Of a stretch of 64,000 bases of DNA, positions 47,268-55,079 are shown in pieces. This stretch comes from Phenylobacterium deserti (GTDB lineage: Bacteria; Pseudomonadota; Alphaproteobacteria; Caulobacterales; Caulobacteraceae), in NCBI GenBank assembly GCA_943332615.1, contig CALQQB010000019.1:1-64000 (forward strand), in the 5' to 3' direction. A program made the position numbers and the translations under genes. Every line of letters starts with the position of its first letter. Position 1 is the stretch's first letter. The notes under the pieces were generated by a model that was given only the letters and a program-made list of their open reading frames with translations, searched no databases and was not told where the DNA came from.

Positions 47268-48695
47268 ATGCGCATCCATTTCACCGGAATTGCAGGGGCG
47301 GGCATGGCGGCGGCGGCGCTGATGATGCGCGGGGCCGGGCACGCCATTACCGGCTCCGACGCGGACGTTTTCCCGCCCATGTCCACCTATGTGGAAGGGC
47401 TTGGGTTCCCGGTGGCCTGGCGGTTCGACGCGGCGAACCTGGTGGCCGATCTCGACCTGCTGGTGCTGGGCGCCAGCGCCAAGCTGGGCGGTGAGGACAA
47501 TGTCGAGGTCCAAGCGGCTCGCGCCCGCGGGGTGCGGGTCACCACCTTCCCTGAGCTGGTGGGGGAGGCGACCTCCGCGCGGGTGAATACGGTGGTCGCA
47601 GGCTCGTTCGGCAAATCCACCTGCACCGCGCTGACCGCCCACATCCTGCGCGAGGCGGGGTGCGACGCCGGCTGGATGATCGGCGCCATCTCGCCTTCCC
47701 TGCCCGCCACCGGCCACTGGGGGACCGCGCCGCACGTGGTGCTGGAGGGCGACGAGTACATCGTCAGCGCCACCGACCGCCGGTCCAAGTTCGTGCTCTA
47801 TCATCCGAACGATGTGCTGCTGACCTCACTGGTCCACGACCACATCAACGTCTTTCCGACCTTCGCGGACTACGAGGCGCCGTTCCATGATCTCCTTGGC
47901 CTGATCCCGGCCGAGGGACTGCTGGTGGCCCGCGAATCGGCCCCGATCCGAGCTATCGCCTCCAACGCCGCCTGCCGCGTCGTCTGGTACGATACCGCCC
48001 CCTGCGACGGCTGGTATTCGGAGGGTGTGACCTACGGCGAAACCTCCCGGTTCACGCTGGTCGGGCCAAAGGGCCGCCGCCTCCCGCTCGCCACCACCCT
48101 GTTGGGCGAGCACAACATCGAGAACATCGTGGGCGTCTGCGCCTACGTCCTCGAACGGGGCCTGGTCGCCGAGGACGCGCTGGTCCGCGCGGTGGCGAGC
48201 TTCGCCGGCATCCGCCGCCGCCTGGACCGCCTGACCACCCGCTCCGCCGTTCCCCTGATCGAAGGCTTCGGCTCGTCCTACGAGAAGGCCCGCTCGGCCA
48301 TCGAGGCCATGCTGCTGCACTATCCCACCCGCCCGCTGACGGTGCTGTTCGAACCCCATACCTTCTCGTGGCGCAGCCGCGACGCGCTGGCCTGGTACGA
48401 CACGGTGTTCGAAGGCGTGGCCAAGGTGCTGGTCATCCCGCCGCCTCACCATGGCGAAGGCAGCCACAACCAGTCCGGCTTCGGGGAGATCCTGGCCCGG
48501 GTGGCGGCGACCGGCGTGCCCGTTGAAGGCGTCGAGACCGCCAGGGCCGCCACCGCCGCGCTCATGGACTTGGACGGCGACGAAGTCGTGCTGTTGCTCT
48601 CCTCCGGCCCGCTGCTGGGCCTGCCCGACAGCCTGCCGTCGGTGTTCGAGGACCTCTACAGCCCCGGCGCGCCCGCCCGCCGTCGCCAGCCTTAA
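47268..48695 (+). CDS. mpl: Murein peptide ligase Mpl
   Basis: Mpl rejoins recycled L-Ala-D-Glu-mDAP tripeptide to UDP-MurNAc, feeding peptidoglycan synthesis. The 475-residue Mur ligase starts MRIHFTGIAGAGMAAAALMM, with the MurC/Mpl-type glycine loop. The ATP loop is GSFGKSTCT, HINVFPT follows, and FEPHTFSWRSRDA and PPPHHGEGSHNQSGFGE lie in the C-terminal domain. MurC would sit in the dcw cluster and lacks this spacing. With nagZ it shows an active recycling pathway in this region. Confidence 0.88.
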   Translation: MRIHFTGIAGAGMAAAALMMRGAGHAITGSDADVFPPMSTYVEGLGFPVAWRFDAANLVADLDLLVLGASAKLGGEDNVEVQAARARGVRVTTFPELVGEATSARVNTVVAGSFGKSTCTALTAHILREAGCDAGWMIGAISPSLPATGHWGTAPHVVLEGDEYIVSATDRRSKFVLYHPNDVLLTSLVHDHINVFPTFADYEAPFHDLLGLIPAEGLLVARESAPIRAIASNAACRVVWYDTAPCDGWYSEGVTYGETSRFTLVGPKGRRLPLATTLLGEHNIENIVGVCAYVLERGLVAEDALVRAVASFAGIRRRLDRLTTRSAVPLIEGFGSSYEKARSAIEAMLLHYPTRPLTVLFEPHTFSWRSRDALAWYDTVFEGVAKVLVIPPPHHGEGSHNQSGFGEILARVAATGVPVEGVETARAATAALMDLDGDEVVLLLSSGPLLGLPDSLPSVFEDLYSPGAPARRRQP

Positions 48696-49618
48696 GTTCC
48701 GAGCGCCCGACAGGCGTCGCGGGTGTCGGCGCAGGGGAACCAGACCTCGACCAGTCCGGGCCGAACCTTCCGGGCCAGGCCCGAAACCGCCTTGACCGTG
48801 GGCGCCCCGAAGGCTGGCAGCAGCTTGCCGATGTCGCTGGCCACCCTGAGCGCCGCATCGCGATCCGCCACGCGGAAGTAGCGCACGTCAATGGTGCGGA
48901 GCTGGCCGGTCGCGAGCATGCGCACACCCTGGGTGCTCACGACGTTCTCGATGCCGGGCACCGGAACGCCGGCTTGTCGCAGACTGTCCTGCAGTTGCTG
49001 CGCCGCGGCACGGTCGGCGTCCCGGAAGAGCTGGATGTAGACATACCGCGGCTTGGCGTCGGCCATGGCCGGCGCAGTCAACGCGACCGCGGTGCGGGTC
49101 GTGGTCGCAGAGGCGTCCGTGGCCGTGCTGGACAAGGCGCCGCCGCCGCCGGCCCCGGAACTCCCCTGAAGAATGCTCTCGGCGTTGATCGCGGCTTCCT
49201 TGCGCTCGACCGGGTTCGTGCTCTCCTGGCCAGCCCCCACCACGAGCTGGATCTGGCGGTAGGCGGCGGTGATGCCGGGTCCGGCCTTGCGCGCGGTGGC
49301 CAGGCTGGAGAGCACCGAGATTCCGATCACCCGCTCCGCCGGCTTGTCGCTGACCAGGCTGGGGATCAGGGCGGTCACCTGGTCGACGTCCTTGCGCGCC
49401 TCGGCCAAGTCGGCCTGCTGCCGGCGCTCGGCCTCGTGCTGTTTGGCGTCGAAGTAACTCCAGATGCCGGTGGCCAGCGGGATCATCAGGCTGACGACGA
49501 TCCAGCGGACGTTCTCTGGCGCCGCCAGGGCGCTCCAGAAACGCTTCGCGGGCGGCTCCGCGTCGCGCGGCGCCTCCGCCTCGGGGGTCCTTGTACGTTC
49601 CTCGTCGCTCAACGGCAT
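48692..49618 (-). CDS. Membrane-anchored protein with a SPOR-like end, unknown function
   Basis: A 308-residue protein with a short cytoplasmic part (acidic, 1-37), one membrane helix (WIVVSLMIPLATGIWSYF) and a coiled-coil-like stretch (DAKQHEAERRQQADLAEARKDV). A helical domain to about 140 and a Gly/Ser/Ala/Thr-rich linker follow. The last 110 residues (YVYIQLFRDADRAAAQQLQDSLRQAGVPVPGIENV and on) have the strand-helix pattern of SPOR-like domains, but no clear match. It converges on mpl. I do not recognise the family. Confidence 0.7.
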   Translation of the reverse strand: MPLSDEERTRTPEAEAPRDAEPPAKRFWSALAAPENVRWIVVSLMIPLATGIWSYFDAKQHEAERRQQADLAEARKDVDQVTALIPSLVSDKPAERVIGISVLSSLATARKAGPGITAAYRQIQLVVGAGQESTNPVERKEAAINAESILQGSSGAGGGGALSSTATDASATTTRTAVALTAPAMADAKPRYVYIQLFRDADRAAAQQLQDSLRQAGVPVPGIENVVSTQGVRMLATGQLRTIDVRYFRVADRDAALRVASDIGKLLPAFGAPTVKAVSGLARKVRPGLVEVWFPCADTRDACRALGT

Positions 49619-49858
49619 GGCTCAGCCTCCCGTCCCGGGGCGTCCGGCCCAGCGCCTAGTAGGGCCAATTCCTAGTAGGGATAGCCTTCGCCACGGCCGC
49701 AAGCCCTTGCGCCGAAATCCGCGCTCCTGGATAGCGCGGCGCCCCAGCCGCGCACGGTCCAGGGCCGCCAGTCGCCTGACGGCCCTTCCCGCTGATGATG
49801 GTTCGCCTCGCCGGGGGCAGCGATCCGTAGACCGCCAGCCGCGCCGGCGAGCCTGGGC

Positions 49859-51196
49859 TCAAGGCCGCGCGGGCGTCGGCTGCACGTAGTTGTCCTGCGC
49901 CTCCGCCTCCGCCTTGAACTGCGCCCGCTTCGGCCCGAGGTAGCCGAACAGATAGGCGGCGACCTTGCGGATCTGGATCTCCTCGGAGCCCTCGGTGATC
50001 CGGTAGCGGCGGTGGTGGCGGTAGATGTGCTCGAAGGGCGTGTGCCGCGAGTAGCCCATGCCGCCGTGTACCTGCATGGCCCGGTCGGAGGCCTCGCAGA
50101 CCAGGCGGTTGCCCCAGTAGTTGCACATGGAGACCTTATCCGAGATCGTCCGCTCGATCTCCTTGTGGTCCATCTTGTCCATCTGCCATGCCGTCTTGCG
50201 GATCAGCAGGCGCAGCATCTCGCATTGGGTCTGCAGCTCCACCAGTGGCCACTGGATGGCCTGGTTCTCCGCCAGGGCCTTGCCGAACGGCTTGCGCTTG
50301 CGGGCGTACTTGACGCTCTCGTCGATGCAGAACTGCGCCGCGCCCAGCGACGAAGCCGCCTGCCGGATGCGGTTCTGGTGCACGAAGCTCTGCCCCAGCC
50401 CCAGGCCGCGGCCGACCTGGCCCCAATAGCTGTCCTCGGGGATCCAGACGTTGGTGAAGCTGACCCGAGGGTGGTCCGTGGGCATGTTGAACGTCCACAT
50501 ATATTCTTCGATCTTCACCCCGGGGGTGTCGGCCGGCACGATGAAGCAGGTGATGCCGGTCGCGTCGCCGTCCTTGCCGGAGGTGCGGGCGAAGACCATC
50601 ACGTGCGTCGCCACGTGCATCCCCGTGGTCCACATCTTCTCGCCCTGGATCAGCCAGCCGGGCTTGCCGTCTTTTTCATGCGGGACGCCGGTGGTTTCCA
50701 TGAAGGTAGCGTCGGAGCCGTGGTTCGGCTCGGTGAGGCCAAAGCCCGTCCGCATCTTGCCGCCCAGCAGCTTGTCGGCGTCGCGCTCATACTGGGCGTT
50801 GGTGGCGAATTCCTTGAACATCAGCACGAACGGGTTGTTGCCGACGATCGAGTGTTCGGTCTGCAGGTCGTTGAACAGGCCCAGGCCCTTGGCGGCCAGG
50901 TGCTCGCGGATGATCGCCATGGCCAGCTGGGTGCCGCCCTTGCCGCCCATCTCCGGCGGCCACGCGTAGCGCAGGTGCCCGGCGTCGTCGGCCAGCTTGC
51001 GGGCCTTGGCCAGCAGCTCTTCCCAGTCCTTGCGGGGCAGGCCCTGGTTGTCCCAGTCGGTGCGGGCGTGTTCGCGGCGGTGGTCGAAGAACCGCTCGTT
51101 ATCGTCCTGCGCCTGCAGCGGCTTGATCTTCGCCTCGATGAAGGCGTCCAGCTCATCCAGATAGTCCTGAATGTCCTTGGGGATATCGAAGTCCAT
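49859..51196 (-). CDS. Acyl-CoA dehydrogenase family protein
   Basis: A 445-residue FAD-dependent acyl-CoA dehydrogenase. It shows LRYAWPPEMGGKGGTQLAMAIIREHL, FGLTEPNHGSDATFMETTGVPH (the FAD/substrate loop), WLIQGEKMWTTGMHVATHVMVFARTSG, and the C-terminal VCEASDRAMQVHGGMGYSRHTPFEHIYRHHRRYRITEGSEEIQIRKVA with the usual Gly-Met-Gly and RI(T/Y)EG(S/T). The family oxidises acyl-CoA esters; chain length cannot be set. Divergent from the phosphotransferase gene, with which it commonly clusters. Confidence 0.93.
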   Translation of the reverse strand: MDFDIPKDIQDYLDELDAFIEAKIKPLQAQDDNERFFDHRREHARTDWDNQGLPRKDWEELLAKARKLADDAGHLRYAWPPEMGGKGGTQLAMAIIREHLAAKGLGLFNDLQTEHSIVGNNPFVLMFKEFATNAQYERDADKLLGGKMRTGFGLTEPNHGSDATFMETTGVPHEKDGKPGWLIQGEKMWTTGMHVATHVMVFARTSGKDGDATGITCFIVPADTPGVKIEEYMWTFNMPTDHPRVSFTNVWIPEDSYWGQVGRGLGLGQSFVHQNRIRQAASSLGAAQFCIDESVKYARKRKPFGKALAENQAIQWPLVELQTQCEMLRLLIRKTAWQMDKMDHKEIERTISDKVSMCNYWGNRLVCEASDRAMQVHGGMGYSRHTPFEHIYRHHRRYRITEGSEEIQIRKVAAYLFGYLGPKRAQFKAEAEAQDNYVQPTPARP

Positions 51197-51312
51197 GCCG
51201 TCTCTCCCAACGCTTTCTTGGGCGCGCTTGACGCAGGGGAGGCGTTTACAACCACCCCCGGAGCCCGCCACATCGGGGCCAGATTAGACCACCCGGAAGG
51301 TTCCGTACGGTC

Positions 51313-52308
51313 ATGGAAGTTGATGTCCGCGCCGGTCTTGAGCGCCTCGCCGAACGCCTCGGCGGGGCTGGCGTCCGCACGACGGAGGCCCAGCGCCTCT
51401 CGGGGGGCGCCAGCATGGAAACCTGGGCTTTCGGGTTCGAGGGTGAGGGCGGGCCCGAGAGCCTGATCCTGCGCCGCCGCAGCGCGCCGTTCGACGAGGA
51501 GACCGCCCGCTCGGTCAGTCTGGCGACCGAGGCGAAGCTGATCCAGGCCACCGAGGCCAACGGCGCACGCGTGCCGCGGGTGCGTCACGTCTGCGACGAC
51601 ATCGACGGCCTGGGCGAGGCCTATGTCATGGTCCGGGTCGGCGGCGAGACCCTCGGCCGCAAGATCACCAGCGACCCGCGTTTCGACGCGGTTCGGCCGG
51701 GGCTGGCCAGACAGTGCGGCGAGGTGCTGGTTCCGATCCACGCCACCCCGCCCCCGCCCGGCCTGAACCTTAAGACGGTCGATGGCCAGATCGAACTCGA
51801 CCGCTACGAGGAGGTCTATCGGGCCACCGGCGCCGAACGGCCGATACTCGAACTGGCCATCCAGTACCTGCGCCGACATACGCCCACACCCGTCGAGCCC
51901 GTGCTGCTGCACGGCGACTTCCGGAACGGCAACATCATGTTCGACCCGCAGATCGGCGTGGCCGCCGTGCTGGACTGGGAGTTGGCCCACATCGGCGACC
52001 CGGCCGAGGACATGGGCTGGATCTGCACCAATTCCTGGCGCTTCGGACGGCCTGACCGTCCGGTCGGCGGCTTCGGCGACTATGCCGACCTGCTGGCCGG
52101 CTACGCGGCGGCGGGGGGACGGCCGATCGAGCTTTCCCGCGTGCGGTTCTGGCAGATGCTGGGGTCGCTGCGCTGGGGCATCATGTGCCTGACCATGTAC
52201 CTGTCGTGGCGGGACGGGGCGACGAAGTCGGTGGAGCGCCCGATGATCGGCCGGCGCGTCTCCGAGACCGAGGCCGACCTGGTCGTGCTGCTGGAGGAAG
52301 GCCTTTGA
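51313..52308 (+). CDS. Aminoglycoside-phosphotransferase-like kinase (ACAD10/11 type)
   Basis: A 331-residue protein-kinase-like phosphotransferase. RLSGGASMETWAFGF is the nucleotide loop. LLHGDFRNGNIMFD is the catalytic HGDxxxxN, and VAAVLDWELAHIGDPAEDMGWIC is the metal-binding DxE/D. The proteins beside acyl-CoA dehydrogenases in bacteria match the kinase domain of ACAD10/11, which phosphorylates 4-hydroxyacyl-CoAs before their degradation, so that role is plausible. The stop overlaps the TTG of the DUF6285 gene. Confidence 0.9.
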   Translation: MEVDVRAGLERLAERLGGAGVRTTEAQRLSGGASMETWAFGFEGEGGPESLILRRRSAPFDEETARSVSLATEAKLIQATEANGARVPRVRHVCDDIDGLGEAYVMVRVGGETLGRKITSDPRFDAVRPGLARQCGEVLVPIHATPPPPGLNLKTVDGQIELDRYEEVYRATGAERPILELAIQYLRRHTPTPVEPVLLHGDFRNGNIMFDPQIGVAAVLDWELAHIGDPAEDMGWICTNSWRFGRPDRPVGGFGDYADLLAGYAAAGGRPIELSRVRFWQMLGSLRWGIMCLTMYLSWRDGATKSVERPMIGRRVSETEADLVVLLEEGL

Positions 52309-52664
52309 TCACCCATCCGCGCACAGAAGAACTGGCCGAGTCGGTCCGCCTCTGGATCGACGAGATCCGCCCGACCCTGGACCCCCGGAACGCCTTCCTG
52401 GCCCGCGTCGCCGCCAATGCCATGGCCACCATCGGCCGCGAACTCACCCAGGGGCCCGCCGCCGAGGCGCAGTCCGTCGCCCTGATGACCGAAATCCTCG
52501 GTCACCCCGGACCCCACGCCGAACTCAACACCGAGCTTTGCGCCCGCATCCGCTCGGGCGAACTCACGGTCGAGACGCCCGGCCTGCTGGCGGCCCTGCA
52601 GGTCATGGCCCGCGACCAGATCGCCATCGACCAGCCGAACTACAAGCCGGAAGGCAGCCTCTAG
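52305..52664 (+). CDS. DUF6285 family protein
   Basis: A 119-residue helical protein (HPRTEELAESVRLWIDEIRPTLDPRNAFLARVAANAMATIGREL, then LNTELCARIRSGELTVETPGLLAALQVMARDQIAIDQPNY). This is the DUF6285 family, which regularly follows an acyl-CoA-linked phosphotransferase and is of unknown function. The TTG start is embedded in the upstream stop (TTGA), so it is probably coupled to the kinase and may be a partner of it. Confidence 0.82.
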   Translation: MITHPRTEELAESVRLWIDEIRPTLDPRNAFLARVAANAMATIGRELTQGPAAEAQSVALMTEILGHPGPHAELNTELCARIRSGELTVETPGLLAALQVMARDQIAIDQPNYKPEGSL

Positions 52665-52978
52665 GCCGCCAGCTGCGTCTCGAACACTCGCACGATCTCG
52701 CTCTCGCGCTCGTTCCACAGGATCGCGACCCGGCCGGCGCGGCTGGCATGGGGGCCAAGCGCGGCCTCGACTTCCGGCTCGTGCAGGCGCCGTTCGGACA
52801 GCCGTAGCAGGGTCCGCTCGCCGCCCTGGTCCAGCGCCACGTCGTGGAAGCGCAGCACCGCATCGACCACCGCGGCCGGCGGCAGCGGCAGCAGAGGGGA
52901 CGCGGGACGGGGCGCCGGCGTGGGGCGAGGCGAGAATTTGCGGGTGCGGCGGGGCAGGAAAGGGGTGAAGGAAGCCAT
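52661..52978 (-). CDS. Small conserved protein next to a WYL regulator, unknown
   Basis: A 105-residue protein with an Arg/Pro-rich N-terminus (about 1-35) and a compact C-terminal part (VVDAVLRFHDVALDQGGERTLLRLSERRLHEPEVEAAL, then RVAILWNERESEIVRVFETQLAA). It is divergent from the WYL regulator with 75 bp between starts, so it may be a target of that regulator. It converges on the DUF6285 gene with overlapping stops. No family recognised. Confidence 0.55.
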   Translation of the reverse strand: MASFTPFLPRRTRKFSPRPTPAPRPASPLLPLPPAAVVDAVLRFHDVALDQGGERTLLRLSERRLHEPEVEAALGPHASRAGRVAILWNERESEIVRVFETQLAA

Positions 52979-53053
52979 CGAAAATCTCCGTTGCGTCGGC
53001 TCGATGTTTCCCTTCTGATCCCTGCCTACGACAAAAACGGACGCAGGCGAAAA

Positions 53054-54037
53054 ATGCGACACGAAAAAGCCGGGCAACTGCTGGAACTCGCCCGAATGCT
53101 GGCGGCCAGCGCCGAGGGGCTGAGCCTCGACCAGATGGCGGAGCGGCTTGGCGTGGCCCGGCGCACGGTCGAGCGGATGCGCGACGCGGTCCGCGACGCC
53201 TTCCCGCAGATGGAGGAGGTGGACGATCCGCCCAGCAAGCGCTTCCGCATCCCCGCCGGCCTCGACGGCCTCTTCCAGACACCGACGGTGGAGGAACTGG
53301 CGGCCCTGTCCGCGGCGGCGGAGCAGTTCGCCGCCCTGGGCGCCGGCAGTCGCGCCGCGGCCCTGCGTTCGCTGGAACGCAAGGTGCAGTCGGCCACCCG
53401 CGCCGCCGCCCGCCGCAAGATCGCCCCCGACCTGGAGGCGCTGTTGCAGGCTGAAGCCATCGCGGTGCAGGCCGGCCCCCGGCCATTCGAGGAGGAGGCG
53501 GTGCTCGCGGCCATCCGCGAGGCGGTGAAGTCGCTCTCCACCCTGCGTTTCCGCTACGAGGGCGGCTCCACCCCCGGCCGGGTGCGGGAGGTGACTCCGT
53601 TCGGCATCCTGTTCGGGCGCTCCAACTATCTGGTCGCCGCCGAAGACGAGGCGGTCGGCCCCCGAAACTGGCGCCTCGACCGCATCCACGACATCAAGGT
53701 GACGGGCGACTGGGGACCGCGGCCGGAGGACTTCTCCCTGCAGGCCTACGCCGACGAGAGCTTCGGCATCTATCAGGATGACACTGAGGACGTGGTCCTG
53801 GCCGTGACGCCCGAAGGCCGCGAGGACGCCCTGCGCTGGCGCTTCCACGCCAACCAGAGGGTGGAGGAACTGCCGGACGGCCAGGTGATCGTCCGCTTCC
53901 GCGCCAGCGGCATGCGCGAGCTGGCCTGGCACCTGTTCACCTGGGGCGACAAGATTCGGGTGGTGGCGCCGCAGACGTTGCAGGACACGCTGGTCAGCGA
54001 AATCGAGACCGCCCGCCGAGCCCACGTCCGAATTTGA
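53054..54037 (+). CDS. WYL-domain transcriptional regulator
   Basis: A 327-residue regulator. An N-terminal helix-turn-helix (QLLELARMLAASAEGLSLDQMAERLGVARRTVERMRDAVRDAFP) is followed by the WYL Sm-like ligand-binding domain (LRFRYEGGSTPGRVREVTPFGILFGRSNYLVAAEDEAVGPRNWRLDRIHDIKVTG), whose usual WYL triplet is replaced by NYL. A C-terminal WCX region ends at RI. Members sense nucleic acids or nucleotides and often control DNA-damage or defence genes. The ATG at 53054 follows the divergent control region; longer in-frame readings overlap the opposite gene. Confidence 0.9.
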   Translation: MRHEKAGQLLELARMLAASAEGLSLDQMAERLGVARRTVERMRDAVRDAFPQMEEVDDPPSKRFRIPAGLDGLFQTPTVEELAALSAAAEQFAALGAGSRAAALRSLERKVQSATRAAARRKIAPDLEALLQAEAIAVQAGPRPFEEEAVLAAIREAVKSLSTLRFRYEGGSTPGRVREVTPFGILFGRSNYLVAAEDEAVGPRNWRLDRIHDIKVTGDWGPRPEDFSLQAYADESFGIYQDDTEDVVLAVTPEGREDALRWRFHANQRVEELPDGQVIVRFRASGMRELAWHLFTWGDKIRVVAPQTLQDTLVSEIETARRAHVRI

Positions 54038-54082
54038 CGTACCCCGGTCCTAGCGTCGGTTCATCAGAACCGGAGCCACGCC

Positions 54083-54223
54083 ATGACCACCCTCGATTAC
54101 GCGACCTTCTACGAAACCGAATTCCGCGCCCGCCGTCGCCTGCGCCGTACGCTGCTGGGTCTCGCTGCCGTGTTCGTGTCCGCCGTGCCGCTGGTCTTCG
54201 TGCTGATGTCAGGGCTGGGTTGA
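54083..54223 (+). CDS. Small single-span membrane protein (46 aa)
   Basis: A short gene of 46 codons: TTLDYATFYETEFRARRRLR, then one membrane helix (TLLGLAAVFVSAVPLVFVLM), ending SGLG. A GGAG lies nine bases before the ATG. The Arg-rich stretch before the helix places the N-terminus in the cytoplasm. It lies between the WYL regulator and a vapBC pair and is read in the same direction. No family recognised; supported by the ribosome-binding site, the hydrophobic segment and third-position GC bias. Confidence 0.5.
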   Translation: MTTLDYATFYETEFRARRRLRRTLLGLAAVFVSAVPLVFVLMSGLG

Positions 54224-54257
54224 AACGGTCATTGACCGGGCGAGGGAGAGCGATCAT

Positions 54258-54297
54258 CTTACCCCCGTCTTACCCCCGTCTTACCCCCGTCTTACCC
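54258..54297. repeat. Tandem 11-bp repeat before the antitoxin gene
   Basis: CTTACCCCCGT occurs three times in perfect head-to-tail order (54258, 54269 and 54280), with a fourth partial copy from 54291. The array ends 12 bases before the GTG of the vapB-type antitoxin, so it includes the antitoxin leader. Eleven bases is close to one helical turn, so each copy would present the same face to a DNA-binding protein. Confidence 0.85.
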
Positions 54298-54308
54298 TGG
54301 AGGCCGTC

Positions 54309-54617
54309 GTGACCGCGCCTGCCAAGCAAACCACCGTCGTCTCAACCAAGGGCCAGGTCATCCTGCCCAAGGCTGTGCGCGAAAGCCTCAACTGGCCTCC
54401 CGGGACCAAACTTGTCGTTGAGAAAACCGATCGAGGCGTGCTGCTGAGTTCAGAGCCGCTGTTCAAGCCGACCACGCTCGATGAGGTTATCGGCATCCTC
54501 AAGTACGACGGGCCTGCATTCACGATCGAAGAGATGGACGAAGCTCTCCTACAGGCTGTCGCCGAGGATGATGCGCAGATTATGGATGATTATCGGTCGG
54601 CCCGTGATCGCGATTGA
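54309..54617 (+). CDS. vapB: VapB-type antitoxin (AbrB fold)
   Basis: A 102-residue antitoxin whose AbrB-type DNA-binding half is QTTVVSTKGQVILPKAVRESLNWPPGTKLVVEKTDRGVLL. An acidic helical tail (FTIEEMDEALLQAVAEDDAQIMDDYRSAR) neutralises the PIN toxin. The GTG start comes after GGAGG. The end overlaps the toxin start by 14 bases. Its GC content is visibly lower than that of neighbours, as is usual for a transferred toxin-antitoxin pair. The tandem repeats just upstream are its likely operator. Confidence 0.9.
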   Translation: MTAPAKQTTVVSTKGQVILPKAVRESLNWPPGTKLVVEKTDRGVLLSSEPLFKPTTLDEVIGILKYDGPAFTIEEMDEALLQAVAEDDAQIMDDYRSARDRD

Positions 54618-54996
54618 CACGAACATCGTTGTGCGTGCGCTGACGGCAGATGACGCGGCCCAGACCGAACGCGTACGAGCGCTGCTCGAACAGGAACAGT
54701 TGTTTGTCTCGACCACGGTTCTGCTTGAGACGGATTGGGTCCTTCGAAAGATTTACAGGATTGATCCGCGCGAGGTGCCGAAAGCTCTGGAGGCCTTCAT
54801 AGCTTTGCCGCAGGTTCGTCTGGAGCATCCTGAGCGCGCAACGCACGCCTTGCGATTGGCCCGGCAGGGCTTCGATTTTGCGGACGCGATGCATCACGCC
54901 GCTGCCTTGGACGCTGGCTGCGAGACCTTCGTCACCTTTGATCAGAAGCTCGCGAGGCTGCCCAAATCCGAGCGACCAACTGTCCGCCTGCTCTGA
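54604..54996 (+). CDS. vapC: VapC-type PIN-domain ribonuclease toxin
   Basis: A 130-residue PIN-domain toxin that cuts RNA (in the family, often tRNA or rRNA loops). The four acidic active-site residues are in place: Asp5 (IDTNIVVR), Glu42 (LLETDWVL), Asp94 (FADAMHHAAA) and Asp113 (FVTFDQKL). The GTG start lies within the antitoxin coding end. Composition matches the antitoxin rather than the surrounding genes. All catalytic residues being intact suggests a working toxin. Confidence 0.92.
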   Translation: MIAIDTNIVVRALTADDAAQTERVRALLEQEQLFVSTTVLLETDWVLRKIYRIDPREVPKALEAFIALPQVRLEHPERATHALRLARQGFDFADAMHHAAALDAGCETFVTFDQKLARLPKSERPTVRLL

Positions 54997-55079
54997 GAAG
55001 CCACCACTCGCAGCGCAGCAGGTGACGTCCCGGCTACGTCGGGCTAGCCTCCGGCCACCGTGCCCTTGAAAGCTTGCCC

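Noticed and set aside
47105-47386. A 93-codon minus-strand protein upstream of mpl
   Set aside because: Its N-terminal two thirds is antisense to mpl and no start codon lies in the intergenic part. A non-coding RNA is a better reading of this region.
54258-54297. CRISPR-like array
   Set aside because: The repeats are 11 bp and directly adjacent with no spacers, and no cas genes are present.
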